Positions 34,145-44,297 are shown, numbered from the stretch's first letter. The stretch is 64,000 nucleotides of DNA from JBBKWU01 sp037969035 (GCA_037969035.1 JBBKWU010000012.1:62001-126000); one strand, 5' to 3'. Notes: a model not told the origin generated them from the letters alone. Program-made: numbers and translations.

Positions 34145-34657
34145 ATGAAACCATATATTAGAGCGTTTAAAGGGCATGAGCCTGTTATTGCGGAGAGTGC
34201 CTTCATTGCGGAGAGTGCTGTTGTCATCGGTGATGTTACCATTGGTGAGGAAAGCAGCTTTTGGTACGGCTGCACGGCGCGCGGCGATGTGAATGACATC
34301 AAAATAGGCGCACGCACCAATGTTCAGGATCACACAATCATTCATGTGTCTTCAACAACTCAAGGCACTTATATTGGTGATGATGTGACGGTCGGGCACG
34401 GCTGCATTTTGCATGCTTGTACAATCGGCGATCAGGCCTTTATCGGAATGCAAAGTTGTATCATGGATGATGCCATTATAGAGCCACAAGCGATGCTTGC
34501 CGCGGGAAGTTTAGTCACAGGCGGAAAAATAATTCCGTCTAAGCAGTTATGGGGCGGGAGTCCTGCACGCTATATGCGCGATTTGACGGATAAAGAAGTG
34601 ACGTTTCTTAAATTTTCTGCGGACCGCTACGTAAAGCTTTCGCGTGAATATCTATAA
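34145..34657 (+). CDS. Gamma-carbonic-anhydrase-like hexapeptide-repeat protein
   Basis: A left-handed beta-helix protein of the gamma-CA/PaaY/YrdA family. It has 170 residues from the ATG at 34145 (GGAAGG ribosome site 8 bases upstream). Hexapeptide repeats run from about residue 20 to 140. The three candidate Zn histidines are in VQDHTIIH and in VGHGCILHAC. A closing SPARYMRDLTDKE helix is typical. Whether it is an active anhydrase cannot be read from sequence. Many bacterial relatives lack activity or act in acyl-CoA pathways. It is convergent with phaC, 3 bases away. Confidence 0.88.
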   Translation: MKPYIRAFKGHEPVIAESAFIAESAVVIGDVTIGEESSFWYGCTARGDVNDIKIGARTNVQDHTIIHVSSTTQGTYIGDDVTVGHGCILHACTIGDQAFIGMQSCIMDDAIIEPQAMLAAGSLVTGGKIIPSKQLWGGSPARYMRDLTDKEVTFLKFSADRYVKLSREYL

Positions 34658-34660
34658 GCA

Positions 34661-36466
34661 TTAATCAGACTTCATACGAACGTAAGAGCCGGGCGCATCC
34701 TCGATGGGCTTAAGCTTATTAGCTCCTATCTTACGGGCAGGGACGGTTTCTTTGGCGTGTTGCTTGATCCATTTATCCCAATGTGGCCACCATGAACCGT
34801 CTTGGCTTTTAATCGGCGCGAGCCATGCGTCAGGATCTGAAAGCGTTTTGTCTGAACTCCAAAAGTGATATTTGTTCGCTGCTGGCGGATTGATAACGCC
34901 TGCCACATGACCAGAGGCAGCCAAAGTGAAGGTTTTGGGGCCGCTAAATAGCTGTGTAGTAGCGTAAGTTGCTTTCCATGGTGCAATATGGTCATCCTTG
35001 GCGGAGAGGAAGTAGCAGGGTGTTTTGACCATTCCCATATCAATCGGCGTACCATTCATCGTGACCGCGCCAGCTTTGGGTAGTAAATTATCTTGGTAAC
35101 ATTTACGCATATAGAAGCCATGCATCGCGGCGGGCATGTTTGTGGCATCGTCATTCCAGTAGAGTAAATCGAACGGAAATGGCTCACGCCCCATAAGGTA
35201 GTTATTAATCACAAATGACCAGATAAGATCATTGGCACGTAGGTATGAGAAGGTTTTCTTAAGCGCTTTTGCAGATAGAACACCTTTGGCTTCCATTGTT
35301 TTATCAAGAAGGCTTAGTTGATGCTCATCCATAAACAGTTTCATATCGCCCGCAAGGTCAAAATCAACCATTGTTGTTAGGAATGTAGCCGACTTTACGC
35401 GTTTTTCTTGCTTTTTAGCAGCCAAATAGGCCAAAGAGACAGATAAAAGCGTGCCGCCAAGGCAATACCCCATCGTATTGCATTCATCTTCACCTGTTTC
35501 AGCCTTTATTTGGTTTAATGCTTCTATAACGCCTTCGTTCATGTAGTTTTCGAACCGTTTTTGCGCCAGTTTTTGATCCGGATTGACCCATGATATAACA
35601 AAAACGGTGTGTCCTTGTTCAAGTATGTATTTGATAAAGCTATTCTTTTCTTGAAGGTCAAGGATGTAAAACTTATTGATCCATGGAGGCACAATCAAAA
35701 GCGGCGTTTTGTGAACTTCCTTGGTTTTGGCTTCGTATTGAATGAGTTGCATTAAATCGTTTTGGTAAACGACTTTGCCTTTGGTTGTGGCGATGTTTTC
35801 ACCCAGTTTAAAGGCATCGTAATCTGTTGTGCTGATTGATAAATCACCATGACCGCGCTCTAGATCGCTCAAAAGGTTTTCCAGCCCTTTGATTAAGTTC
35901 TCACCATTTGTATCAATGGTTTCTCTTAAAACTTCGGGGTTCGTAAACAAAAAATTTGTGGGGGCCAGTGCGTTCGTGAACTGCTGCATGAAAAACCGCA
36001 GGCGGCGGCGTGTTTCATCATCCAAATCATCGGCGTTATCGACCATATCAATCATATTTTTGCTGGCCATGATGTAATATTGCTTCAGAAAGTCAAAATA
36101 GACACTGGTTTGCCACTCGGAATCCTTGAAACGTTTATCGCCTTTTTCAGGGGAAAAGAGCGTTTTACCGTGCCCACCCATGAACTTCAGGGCGCTTTCG
36201 CTCCAAAGGCTCATCCAATCTGTCCAAAATTTTGATTGGATTTCCATCATCTTTTGTGGGTTTGACAGCGTTTTTTCTAAAAACTCTATGTAGCACTCTT
36301 TTACATTAAGAGGGTCTTCTTCAACGCCATCAAAGGAGAAACCGTGCTTTTCAACATACTCGTTAAGCATGGGCTGCGCCTTTTCCAGTACATAAAAAAG
36401 GATGTGCCCGAATTTAATAGGGTCGAAAAAGAACGGTGTCGTCATTTGCGGATTTGTGGCTGTCAT
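34661..36466 (-). CDS. phaC: Class I poly(3-hydroxyalkanoate) synthase
   Basis: Polymerises 3-hydroxyacyl-CoA into storage polyester granules. The ATG at 36464-36466 gives 601 residues, the class I length. An alpha/beta-hydrolase core carries the lipase-like box GYCLGG with nucleophile near Cys335. The catalytic aspartate is in AKDDHIAPWKATYA and the histidine in ASGHVAGVINPP. The N-terminal PhaC domain (about residues 80-250) and the PPWINKFYILDL segment are typical. No phaA, phaB, phasin or phaR gene is in the window. The region between it and the divergent OmpA-like gene (169 bases) holds both promoters. Confidence 0.95.
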   Translation of the reverse strand: MTATNPQMTTPFFFDPIKFGHILFYVLEKAQPMLNEYVEKHGFSFDGVEEDPLNVKECYIEFLEKTLSNPQKMMEIQSKFWTDWMSLWSESALKFMGGHGKTLFSPEKGDKRFKDSEWQTSVYFDFLKQYYIMASKNMIDMVDNADDLDDETRRRLRFFMQQFTNALAPTNFLFTNPEVLRETIDTNGENLIKGLENLLSDLERGHGDLSISTTDYDAFKLGENIATTKGKVVYQNDLMQLIQYEAKTKEVHKTPLLIVPPWINKFYILDLQEKNSFIKYILEQGHTVFVISWVNPDQKLAQKRFENYMNEGVIEALNQIKAETGEDECNTMGYCLGGTLLSVSLAYLAAKKQEKRVKSATFLTTMVDFDLAGDMKLFMDEHQLSLLDKTMEAKGVLSAKALKKTFSYLRANDLIWSFVINNYLMGREPFPFDLLYWNDDATNMPAAMHGFYMRKCYQDNLLPKAGAVTMNGTPIDMGMVKTPCYFLSAKDDHIAPWKATYATTQLFSGPKTFTLAASGHVAGVINPPAANKYHFWSSDKTLSDPDAWLAPIKSQDGSWWPHWDKWIKQHAKETVPARKIGANKLKPIEDAPGSYVRMKSD

Positions 36467-36635
36467 TTTTGCTGCCTTTGTTAGATAACGAATATATATC
36501 AAATCATAGGAAAAGACACCCTGCATCTCACCTTGCTAAACATTGGGGAATATATAGAAATTGTTGCGAAGCATACCTTGAATAATAAAACGTTTTGGGT
36601 CAGGATGGCATATCGTTTTTTTAGGGAGTTCCGTT

Positions 36636-37526
36636 TTGAAAATTTTATCCTATTCGTTTTATCGTTTTGTGCTTATTGGCTTTGTGGGTGTTTCTTTAAC
36701 GGCGTGTACAGCCGCACGGGAAACGTCCGAGGGTATTTCTACGGGCTTTGGAAATTTGGGACGTGATGTCGCAGGTTTTTTTGAAAGTACGCCAGAAGAA
36801 GAAAAAGTCGAGGTCATGAATTACTATGATCCGCGTTATTACGACTCTGACTATGATCAAATGGCAACGGAAATGTCGAATGGTCAAGTTCAGGTTTATG
36901 GTTTTGGTGGTGAAATTCCCGCACCTGCGGCAGCACCACAAACGCTTGCAGCACCACAAAAGTCATATGGACATCGAGGTGTCGCCGCAAGCGACCCAAG
37001 CGTCACGGTGTTTCCTTTTGATGATAATGCCTACCCAATGCCAAGCCATGTTCAACCTCAATACCCACAACCTGCACCCTACAACACAGGCTGGAGCGGA
37101 CAGCCTGTGACCGCTATGCCAATGCCCGTGTTGGCGAACCAAGCGCAGCACCCGAGTTTGCAGCCAGTACAACACGGTGATAGCGTCGCGCCAAGCCGCA
37201 TCTATTTTGCGCATGATTCAAAAGCCATCACACAAAGTGGCAAAGAGGTGATTAATCACGTGGCGCAGGGCTATAGCGGCCAGAATATTTCAGTAGAAGG
37301 TCATGCAAGTGCCCGTGCGGAGCAAAATACGACAATTGAGAGAAAGGTTACAAACCTTAAGGTTTCGATGGATCGTGCCTTGAATGTTTCCCGCGCATTA
37401 ATGCAAGATGGTGTTCCTGCGGAATCAATTGAAACCAAAGCGTATGGTGATACAAGACCACCATTGGTGAGTGTTGGTATGGACCCTGAATCTGCGGCGC
37501 GCCGCGTTGAAGTTTTTTCACGTTAA
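36636..37526 (+). CDS. OmpA-family outer-membrane lipoprotein
   Basis: A 296-residue protein with lipoprotein signal and lipobox SLTAC (Cys about residue 24). An intermediate Pro/Gln/Ala-rich stretch (about 85-180) looks disordered. The C-terminal OmpA-like peptidoglycan-binding domain has RIYFAHDSKAITQSGKEV, ISVEGHASARAE and ALNVSRALMQDGVPAESIE, then VEVFSR. In that domain the usual TD after GH is replaced by AS, seen in some subfamilies. The start is TTG at 36636, supported by GGGAG 8 bases upstream. It likely ties the outer membrane to the wall. Confidence 0.85.
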   Translation: MKILSYSFYRFVLIGFVGVSLTACTAARETSEGISTGFGNLGRDVAGFFESTPEEEKVEVMNYYDPRYYDSDYDQMATEMSNGQVQVYGFGGEIPAPAAAPQTLAAPQKSYGHRGVAASDPSVTVFPFDDNAYPMPSHVQPQYPQPAPYNTGWSGQPVTAMPMPVLANQAQHPSLQPVQHGDSVAPSRIYFAHDSKAITQSGKEVINHVAQGYSGQNISVEGHASARAEQNTTIERKVTNLKVSMDRALNVSRALMQDGVPAESIETKAYGDTRPPLVSVGMDPESAARRVEVFSR

Positions 37527-37544
37527 ACGATAAAGCCCCTAGAT

Positions 37545-38837
37545 ATGAATAAGCCCCTACGTATAGCAATAGCAGGCCTAGGCACTGTCGGGTGTGGTGT
37601 TGTTGATATGCTTACCCGCAATGCAGCGCTTTTGTCCCTGCGTGCGGGGCGCGGTATCGTCATTACCTGCGTGTCATCGCGCGATAAATCACTGAAGCGG
37701 GATGTTGATGTGAGCGCTTATGCTTGGGTTGATGACTCTTTGCATATGGCGACTCGTGACGATGTGGATGTGGTTGTTGAGCTTATAGGCGGGCACGAAG
37801 GCATTGCCAAAGACCTTATTGAGGTCGCTCTTAAGAGTGGCAAGCACGTTATAACCGCGAATAAGGCTCTTTTGGCGCATCATGGCTTTGCTTTAGCTAA
37901 GTTGGCTGAAACAAATGGTGTGCAGCTTATGTATGAGGCGTCTGTTGCTGGCGGTGTTCCTATTATAAAGGCTATGCGCGAAGGCTTTGCGGGCAATAAG
38001 ATTAGCGCTGTATATGGTATTTTAAACGGTACGTGCAATTACATTTTAACTGAAATGCGCGAAACGGGTCGTGACTTCGAAACAGTTCTTGTTGATGCGC
38101 AAGAACAAGGCTTTGCGGAGGTTGACCCATCGTTTGATGTTGATGGTATTGATGCCGCGCATAAGCTTTGTATTCTCAGTGGCTTAGCATTCGGTGTTAA
38201 GCTAAATTTTGAAAACCTCGCGGTTACAGGAATTCGTCATATAACAGCAAGCGATATAACTTATGCAGAAGATTTAGGGTATAGGATTAAGTTATTGGGT
38301 ATAGTTCGTTGTAATAACGGAAAAATATATCAATCTGTTGAGCCGTGCCTTGTGCATGAGGATAGCACAATGGGTGCCGTAGAAGGGGTCTTTAACACGG
38401 TTCTTGTTGAGGGTGATGGTATTGAGATTGGCCAGTGCATTGGACGCGGTGCGGGAGCAAAACCGACAGCATCTTCTGTTGTTTCTGATCTGGTTGATCT
38501 GGCACGTGGCTATAATGTTCCAACATTTGGTGTTCCTTATGACGCACTTGTTGACGCGGATTGGGGTGAGAATGGCTCGTTAATGGCACGTTTTTATCTT
38601 CATTTAAGTGTCACAGATAGGGTTGGGGTTTTATCTGATGTTGCCAATATATTGAAATTGAATAATGTTTCCGTGGAAGCCATGGCGCAGCTTGGGCACG
38701 ACCCTGAAAATCCAGTTTCAATTACCTTTACAACACATGCTGTAAAACAGGCAGATATTGAGAATGCCGTGCAGAAAATTGCGGGCTTGCCTGCGGTGCT
38801 TGCGCGCCCTACTATGTTGCGTATTGAGGAAATTTAA
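37545..38837 (+). CDS. hom: Homoserine dehydrogenase
   Basis: Reduces aspartate semialdehyde to homoserine for threonine and methionine. It has 430 residues. The NAD(P)-binding IAIAGLGTVGCGVVDML is at residues 8-24. The catalytic domain has VITANKALLAHHG, YEASVAGGVPIIKAMREG and LNGTCNYILTEM, followed by EVDPSFDVDGIDAAHKLCIL. A C-terminal ACT domain (about 348-430: DRVGVLSDVANILKLNNVS) suggests feedback control by an amino acid. It heads the hom-glpX-recJ operon, conserved in alphaproteobacteria. Confidence 0.95.
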   Translation: MNKPLRIAIAGLGTVGCGVVDMLTRNAALLSLRAGRGIVITCVSSRDKSLKRDVDVSAYAWVDDSLHMATRDDVDVVVELIGGHEGIAKDLIEVALKSGKHVITANKALLAHHGFALAKLAETNGVQLMYEASVAGGVPIIKAMREGFAGNKISAVYGILNGTCNYILTEMRETGRDFETVLVDAQEQGFAEVDPSFDVDGIDAAHKLCILSGLAFGVKLNFENLAVTGIRHITASDITYAEDLGYRIKLLGIVRCNNGKIYQSVEPCLVHEDSTMGAVEGVFNTVLVEGDGIEIGQCIGRGAGAKPTASSVVSDLVDLARGYNVPTFGVPYDALVDADWGENGSLMARFYLHLSVTDRVGVLSDVANILKLNNVSVEAMAQLGHDPENPVSITFTTHAVKQADIENAVQKIAGLPAVLARPTMLRIEEI

Positions 38838-38877
38838 CGCGCTTATTACGCTTATTAATTGCAGATGGGATTTTATA

Positions 38878-39918
38878 ATGGCTAGCCGGAGTATTGAGAT
38901 GAATGAAGACTACACCCACATTACACCGCACGATGAAAAATTTGCGATGGACCGCAATCTAGCACTCGAAGCTGTGCGTGTGACAGAGGCCGCAGCGTTG
39001 GCCGCTTCCCGCCAAGTTGGGCGCGGTGATGAAAAAGAAGCTGATCGCGCGGCTGTGGATGCGATGCGCGAGGCATTAAATAGCCTGTCCATTAATGGTA
39101 CTGTTGTCATTGGCGAGGGCGAGCGTGATGAAGCCCCGATGCTTTATATTGGTGAAAAAGTGGGAGCAGGTGGTCCAGAGATTGATATTGCACTTGATCC
39201 ACTTGAGGGCACAACGATTACAGCAAAAGGCGGGCAAAATGCGCTGGCTGTTATTGCACTTACGGATAAGGGTGGTTTTTTGAATGCGCCTGACACTTAT
39301 ATGCAAAAGATAGCTGTGGGGCCGGGGGTTCGTGAAGAACTCCTTGACCTTGATGCACCTGCTGACGAAATTGTAAGGCGCGTTGCTGCGGAAAAGGGTG
39401 TTAGCCCTGAGGATATGCTTGTTTGTATTCTCGATCGTCCACGCCATGCCGATATGATTAAAGCGGTGCGTGCGTCTGGCGCACGTATCAAATTGATCCA
39501 AGATGGTGATGTGAGCGCCGTTATTGCGGCCTCTGATCCTGACACCGCAATTGACCTTTATATGGGTACTGGTGGCGCACCGGAAGGTGTTTTGGCTGCG
39601 GCGGCGTTGCAATGTATGGGGGGCGCGATGGTTGGACGTCTTGTGTTCCGTAATGACACGGAAATCGCGCGCGCTGAAAAATGGGGTATTCGTGATTTGA
39701 AAAAAATCTACCGCATGGATGAGTTGGCAAAGCCTGATAATGTTATGTTTGCGGCCACTGGCGTAACAGATGGCGAAATGATTGAAGGCGTTCACCGTTT
39801 TCCAGGTGGTGCTGTGACACATTCTATCGTTATGCGTTCCAAGTCAGGGACAGTGCGTCGTATTCAGGGTTATCACAATTTTGACCGTAAAACGGGTTTT
39901 GAGCCAATGGATAGCTAA
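38878..39918 (+). CDS. glpX: Class II fructose-1,6-bisphosphatase (GlpX)
   Basis: Dephosphorylates fructose 1,6-bisphosphate in gluconeogenesis. It has 346 residues from the ATG at 38878. An in-frame upstream start inside hom is unlikely. Motifs are GRGDEKEADRAAVDAMR, VIGEGERDEAPMLYIGE, the metal-binding IDIALDPLEGTTITAKGG and MGTGGAPEGVLAAAALQ. In some bacteria GlpX also cleaves sedoheptulose bisphosphate. It opposes the PFK at 3.8 kb. Its stop overlaps the recJ start by one base (TAATG). Confidence 0.95.
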   Translation: MASRSIEMNEDYTHITPHDEKFAMDRNLALEAVRVTEAAALAASRQVGRGDEKEADRAAVDAMREALNSLSINGTVVIGEGERDEAPMLYIGEKVGAGGPEIDIALDPLEGTTITAKGGQNALAVIALTDKGGFLNAPDTYMQKIAVGPGVREELLDLDAPADEIVRRVAAEKGVSPEDMLVCILDRPRHADMIKAVRASGARIKLIQDGDVSAVIAASDPDTAIDLYMGTGGAPEGVLAAAALQCMGGAMVGRLVFRNDTEIARAEKWGIRDLKKIYRMDELAKPDNVMFAATGVTDGEMIEGVHRFPGGAVTHSIVMRSKSGTVRRIQGYHNFDRKTGFEPMDS

Positions 39919-41750
39919 TGACATCCTTTGGTGATATCTCGGTTCAACGTTCTTTTATGGATTCGCGCTGGATTATTCCAGATGCGGATCAAAACGCCGT
40001 CGAGCGTATGGCGCGAAAGCATGATTTACCAGAAATTATTGCACGGTTGCTTGTCCTTCGGAATATTGCGGAAGATAAAGCTGATGAATTTCTATTTCCG
40101 ACCTTAAAGTCACACTTTCCTAACCCATCAACGATGGCGGGCATGGATGATTTTGCGCGCGATGTTGCTGAAGCCATTATGAACGGCACAAAGTTAGGTA
40201 TCTTCGGTGATTTTGATGTTGATGGTGCAACGTCAACGGCTATTCTATTACGGTTTTTCCGTCATCTAGGGCTTGATGTCCCGTTTTATATTCCTGACCG
40301 TATCGAAGAGGGCTATGGCCCGAATGTGAACGCCTTTAGGTCTTTGAAAGAGCAAGGCGTTGAGTATGTTCTGATCTGTGATTGTGGCGTGACGGCGTTT
40401 GATGTGCTTGTAGAAGGAAAGAAGCTTGGGCTTAAGATAGCCGTTTTGGATCATCATGAACCAGAGGCAGAACTTCCCGCCATTGATCATGTGATTGACC
40501 CAAAACGCGTGGACGATAATTCTGGGCTGGATATGTTGGCGGCATGCGGTGTTGTCTTTATGGCTTGTGTTGCGATCAATAAGGAGCTGCGCGAGCGTGG
40601 TTACTATAAGGATAAAAACATTACCGAAGCCCCTTTGCGGGATTGGCTTGATCTTGTAGGGCTTGGCACGGTTTGTGACATGGTGCCATTAACGGGCGCA
40701 AACAGATTGTTTGTGCGCTTTGGTTTTAAACAAATGGCAGCGCGTCAAAATGAGGGCATTAAGGCGCTTTTAGAGGTCGCACAGATCGAAAAAGAGCCAT
40801 CTACGTATCATGCGGGGTTCGCATTAGGGCCTCGCATTAACGCAGGCTCCCGCATACATCAGGCTAATTTGGGCGCAAGATTGCTATCGACGGTTGATGC
40901 GGAAGAGGCACTTAATCTGGCTTGGGAGCTTGATGATTGCAACAAAAAGCGCCAAGCCATTCAGGCTGAGATGCTAAATGAGGCTATTTCAATGGTTGAG
41001 GATAAAGCTCTCGACCAATCCGATGTCATTCTTGTTGGTGATGAAAATTGGCACCCTGGTTTGTCGGGGCTTGTGGCGGGACGCATCAAGGAAAAATATG
41101 GCAAACCTGCGGTGGCTATCACTTATGCAAAAAATGAAAAGGGTGAGCGCGAGGGGCGTGGTTCTGGGCGCTCGATTGCTGGATTTAACATGGGCGGCAC
41201 ATTCCATGAAGCAAAAGACAAGGGCATCTTAAAGGCTGGTGGCGGTCATAAAATGGCGGCAGGGTTCACGATTTCACCAGATAAAATTGATGAGTTCCAT
41301 CAGTTTTTGAATGAGTCCTATGCCGTGCAAATGGCCAATGTTGATGTTTCTGATGAGCGTTTGATTGATGCTGTTCTGTCTGTTAGTGGGGCATCGCTAT
41401 CTATGTTGAAAACAATTGAATGCCATTTTGGGCCGTTCGGGCAGGATAATCCAGAGCCCGTATTTTTGTTTCATAATGTACGCTTATATAGCGTTGATGT
41501 CGTGGGCACAGACCATGTGCGTGCGATGATTGGCGATTGGGAAGGTGGATCGCGCATGAAGTGCATCGCTTTTAAGGCTAAAGACACTAAAATGGGTCGG
41601 GCATTCTTGCAAAGCGGTTATGATAAGCCATTCCACATCGCGGGTCATTTAAAGATCAATGAGTGGCAAGGGCGTGAATCTGTCGAGATGCATATCATTG
41701 ATGCTGTTCACGCCATGAATGTTGCTGAACGCGATACATTATCAGCATAA
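39918..41750 (+). CDS. recJ: Single-stranded-DNA exonuclease RecJ
   Basis: A 5'-to-3' exonuclease on single strands, acting in RecFOR repair, so it links to RecO in this window. It has 610 residues. DHH-family motifs are FGDFDVDGATSTAILLRF, LICDCGVTAFD and VLDHHEPE, then a DHHA1 domain with GRGSGRSIAGFNMGG and KAGGGHKMAAGFTI. A C-terminal OB domain (about 470-600) contains HFGPFGQDNPEPVFLF. It is coupled to glpX by a one-base overlap. Confidence 0.96.
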   Translation: MTSFGDISVQRSFMDSRWIIPDADQNAVERMARKHDLPEIIARLLVLRNIAEDKADEFLFPTLKSHFPNPSTMAGMDDFARDVAEAIMNGTKLGIFGDFDVDGATSTAILLRFFRHLGLDVPFYIPDRIEEGYGPNVNAFRSLKEQGVEYVLICDCGVTAFDVLVEGKKLGLKIAVLDHHEPEAELPAIDHVIDPKRVDDNSGLDMLAACGVVFMACVAINKELRERGYYKDKNITEAPLRDWLDLVGLGTVCDMVPLTGANRLFVRFGFKQMAARQNEGIKALLEVAQIEKEPSTYHAGFALGPRINAGSRIHQANLGARLLSTVDAEEALNLAWELDDCNKKRQAIQAEMLNEAISMVEDKALDQSDVILVGDENWHPGLSGLVAGRIKEKYGKPAVAITYAKNEKGEREGRGSGRSIAGFNMGGTFHEAKDKGILKAGGGHKMAAGFTISPDKIDEFHQFLNESYAVQMANVDVSDERLIDAVLSVSGASLSMLKTIECHFGPFGQDNPEPVFLFHNVRLYSVDVVGTDHVRAMIGDWEGGSRMKCIAFKAKDTKMGRAFLQSGYDKPFHIAGHLKINEWQGRESVEMHIIDAVHAMNVAERDTLSA

Positions 41751-41859
41751 GTTTATTCCTAACATATTGATTTTAGTTAAAAAGCAATCAAATGCTTACT
41801 ATTTTTATATATATTCCGATGTACAATATAGATGATTACAAACGCTTTAGAGAGGCATT

Positions 41860-42828
41860 ATGGGGATTAGGGAAACACTTGGATTGCCCGTCCTTGATCT
41901 GTTGGGAGAGTTTATCCTGCTTGATAAGGAGGATAAAAACGAAATTCTTGAGCATCAGGCCAAACTACTGGCTCTTTATTTGGCACAAAAAGACGCTCCT
42001 GATTTTGCACAAAAGGATTTGTGCAAGGCGCCACGCTACGGCAAAAATAACAGCCTTATGCTTGAATCTGAAATGCGACGCTTGAATGTCACCCCTGCCG
42101 ATATCAAAAACACACGCAAAATGGTTATATCAAGGGCTGGAATGCCGCCTGATGTGCCGCTGATTGGTAAAATTGCAATCGACCTTGAGTTTATTGAGAA
42201 TGATTTTCTCGAGGCGCTTGTTAAGGGGCAGGTTGGTGAATCGATATTAAAAACCGTGAACGCCTTGGAACGATTTGATTTTAAGACGGATCGTTGGCTT
42301 CACTCTTTGATTGAGGCTCATGATGAAGGGCAAATCGCGCGGAACTATATTGGTAAGTATGATGACGATTCTCCCGCTGTGGTCACCACGCAAGCATGCC
42401 TACATCTAGCGGAATTATTTGTGACATTATTTGACGTAGAGGACGCGCAGGATATTAATAGTTGGGCTGCTATTTGCGAGATATTTCATGCCGTTGGCTA
42501 TGCGTCGCTTGAGTCGTGCGCTGATCATTTGGCGGCATTGGGGCATTTAAGTGATGCACGAGAAATATATTTGTCGTTGCCAGAGGCGTTTTTGATTGAG
42601 TTGCATAATGACACGTTAGAGCCCGTCAAATCATTGCTGGAAAATCGTTTGAAACAGCTTCATGACGATGGCAGGTTGGATAACGTGCTTTACGCAAAGG
42701 CGTGTCATTTAATGAAAAGACGGTTCGAACAAATTGACCTCAGCACCTTAATGAATACAGAAGCGCAGCATGAAGATCTTGACTTGAAGGAACGCCTGCG
42801 CAGGCGTTTGAGCTCCGCTAAAGAATAA
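41860..42828 (+). CDS. Cytosolic protein of unknown function
   Basis: Not recognised. It encodes 322 residues with no signal peptide or membrane segment, acidic overall and predicted mostly helical. The N-terminal third is Lys/Asp-rich (FILLDKEDKNEILEHQAKLL). A middle part has PPDVPLIGKIAIDLEFIEND, and later helices suggest a TPR-like solenoid (LAALGHLSDAREIYLSLPEA). It ends in a basic tail KERLRRRLSSAKE. A GAGAGG ribosome site precedes the ATG. It lies 110 bases downstream of recJ on the same strand and upstream of a symporter gene, so a shared transcript is possible. No catalytic motif is visible. Confidence 0.75.
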   Translation: MGIRETLGLPVLDLLGEFILLDKEDKNEILEHQAKLLALYLAQKDAPDFAQKDLCKAPRYGKNNSLMLESEMRRLNVTPADIKNTRKMVISRAGMPPDVPLIGKIAIDLEFIENDFLEALVKGQVGESILKTVNALERFDFKTDRWLHSLIEAHDEGQIARNYIGKYDDDSPAVVTTQACLHLAELFVTLFDVEDAQDINSWAAICEIFHAVGYASLESCADHLAALGHLSDAREIYLSLPEAFLIELHNDTLEPVKSLLENRLKQLHDDGRLDNVLYAKACHLMKRRFEQIDLSTLMNTEAQHEDLDLKERLRRRLSSAKE

Positions 42829-42881
42829 CAAAATTGACAACCTCCTCGTTTCAAGTCATTTTCCACACGAGGAAAATGGAT

Positions 42882-44297
42882 ATGAACGAAACAATTCTTT
42901 ACAGTTTTATAGGTTTTTTGGCGCTATTTTTGTTTGTCGGGCTTTTGTCTGTTCGCAAACGCAAGCAATCTGTGGATGATTATCTTTTAGCGAGCCGCGA
43001 TATTAACCCAGCTTTTGTGGGGCTTTCTGGCGCAGCAACCACCGCCAGTGGCTTTGGCTTTACCGGAATCATAGGATTTGGTTATGTGATGGGACTATCT
43101 GGTGCATGGTTCGTTTTTGGTATCATTCTAGGTTCATTTATAGCGTTATCTTTAACGGCACGGCGTTTTCGCTGTTATAGCCAAAGGCGCAAATGCGTGT
43201 CATTTTCTGAATATTTGACCTCTGGTATGGTTTTAAAGAGCCGTTTATTGCCTCTGCTTATTGCATTAGCAACAGTCGTTGCTGTGATTTTATACGCAAC
43301 GGCGCAATTAACCGCAGGCAGTAAGGCTCTCCATGTTTTATTTGGCTGGCATTATAATGTTGGCGCGATATTGGGTGCTGCGATGGTTTTGATTTATTGC
43401 TGGGCTGGTGGTATCCGCGCTTCAATTTGGACGGATGTTGTGCAAATTATTGTTATGTACGCGGCCATGACCATTTTGATGGTGGTTGCTCTTGCTCAAA
43501 TTGGCGGTTTTGAAGCTCTATACGATCAGTTGCACTCGATTGACCCTAATTTAGTATCCATATGGCCCGCCAACAACCCGATGGGGCCGCTTTTGTTTAT
43601 ATTGGGCTGTGTATCTGTCGGGGTTAGCTTTATTGGTTTTCCGCACGTTATGGTGCGTTTTATGACGTTGAAAAATCCCAAAGATACGGCGCGCGCTATT
43701 GGCTGGTTCGAGCTTTCATACGGTGCTTTTTATATTACGGCTTATATCGTGGCCCTTTGTACACGGGTTTTAGTTGATGCTTCCAACGGTTTTGATAATG
43801 AGCTGGCATTAGTGCAGCTTTCGCTTGATTTGTTGCCTGATATTTTGGTTGGCGTTATTCTCGCTGGAATTTTTGCGGGCACTATATCAACGGCTGATTC
43901 GCTGGTTTTAAGCTGCACCGCCACGTTATCATGTGACGTGTTTAGCAAGCATAGAAACTCCTATGTATTTTTGAAGGGCTGTACGCTCGCTGCGACAGCA
44001 ATAGCGCTGTTCATTGCTATCATAGGCAGTAAAAGTGTTTTTGATTTAGTGCTATTCGTTGTGGCTATTATGGGTGCAGGGTTTGCTCCATTATTCTTTG
44101 TTAGGGTGATGAAGTGGCCTATCGGTGAAATGACGGCGTTGCTTATGATTGTTGGTGGGCTTAGTACATCAGTGTTGTGGCGACTGCAAGGGCTGCATAA
44201 ATATGTTTTTGATTCATTTCCGGGTATTGTGGTTGCTGTTGTCATCTATGGTGTTATGATGATGATACAAAAGGGCAAAAGGTGTAGAAGTGAATAA
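42882..44297 (+). CDS. Sodium:solute symporter (SSS family, PutP-like)
   Basis: An inner-membrane sodium-coupled transporter with about 471 residues and about 13 predicted helices. The start at 42882 has a GAGGAAA ribosome site. An upstream TTG at 42834 is in frame but would add a non-membrane leader. SSS motifs are VDDYLLASRDINPAFVGLSG, ATTASGFGFTGIIGFGY and GGIRASIWTDVVQIIVM, then VILAGIFAGTISTADSLVLS, which contains the conserved Na-site serines. It resembles proline symporters most, but the substrate is inferred. Confidence 0.85.
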   Translation: MNETILYSFIGFLALFLFVGLLSVRKRKQSVDDYLLASRDINPAFVGLSGAATTASGFGFTGIIGFGYVMGLSGAWFVFGIILGSFIALSLTARRFRCYSQRRKCVSFSEYLTSGMVLKSRLLPLLIALATVVAVILYATAQLTAGSKALHVLFGWHYNVGAILGAAMVLIYCWAGGIRASIWTDVVQIIVMYAAMTILMVVALAQIGGFEALYDQLHSIDPNLVSIWPANNPMGPLLFILGCVSVGVSFIGFPHVMVRFMTLKNPKDTARAIGWFELSYGAFYITAYIVALCTRVLVDASNGFDNELALVQLSLDLLPDILVGVILAGIFAGTISTADSLVLSCTATLSCDVFSKHRNSYVFLKGCTLAATAIALFIAIIGSKSVFDLVLFVVAIMGAGFAPLFFVRVMKWPIGEMTALLMIVGGLSTSVLWRLQGLHKYVFDSFPGIVVAVVIYGVMMMIQKGKRCRSE

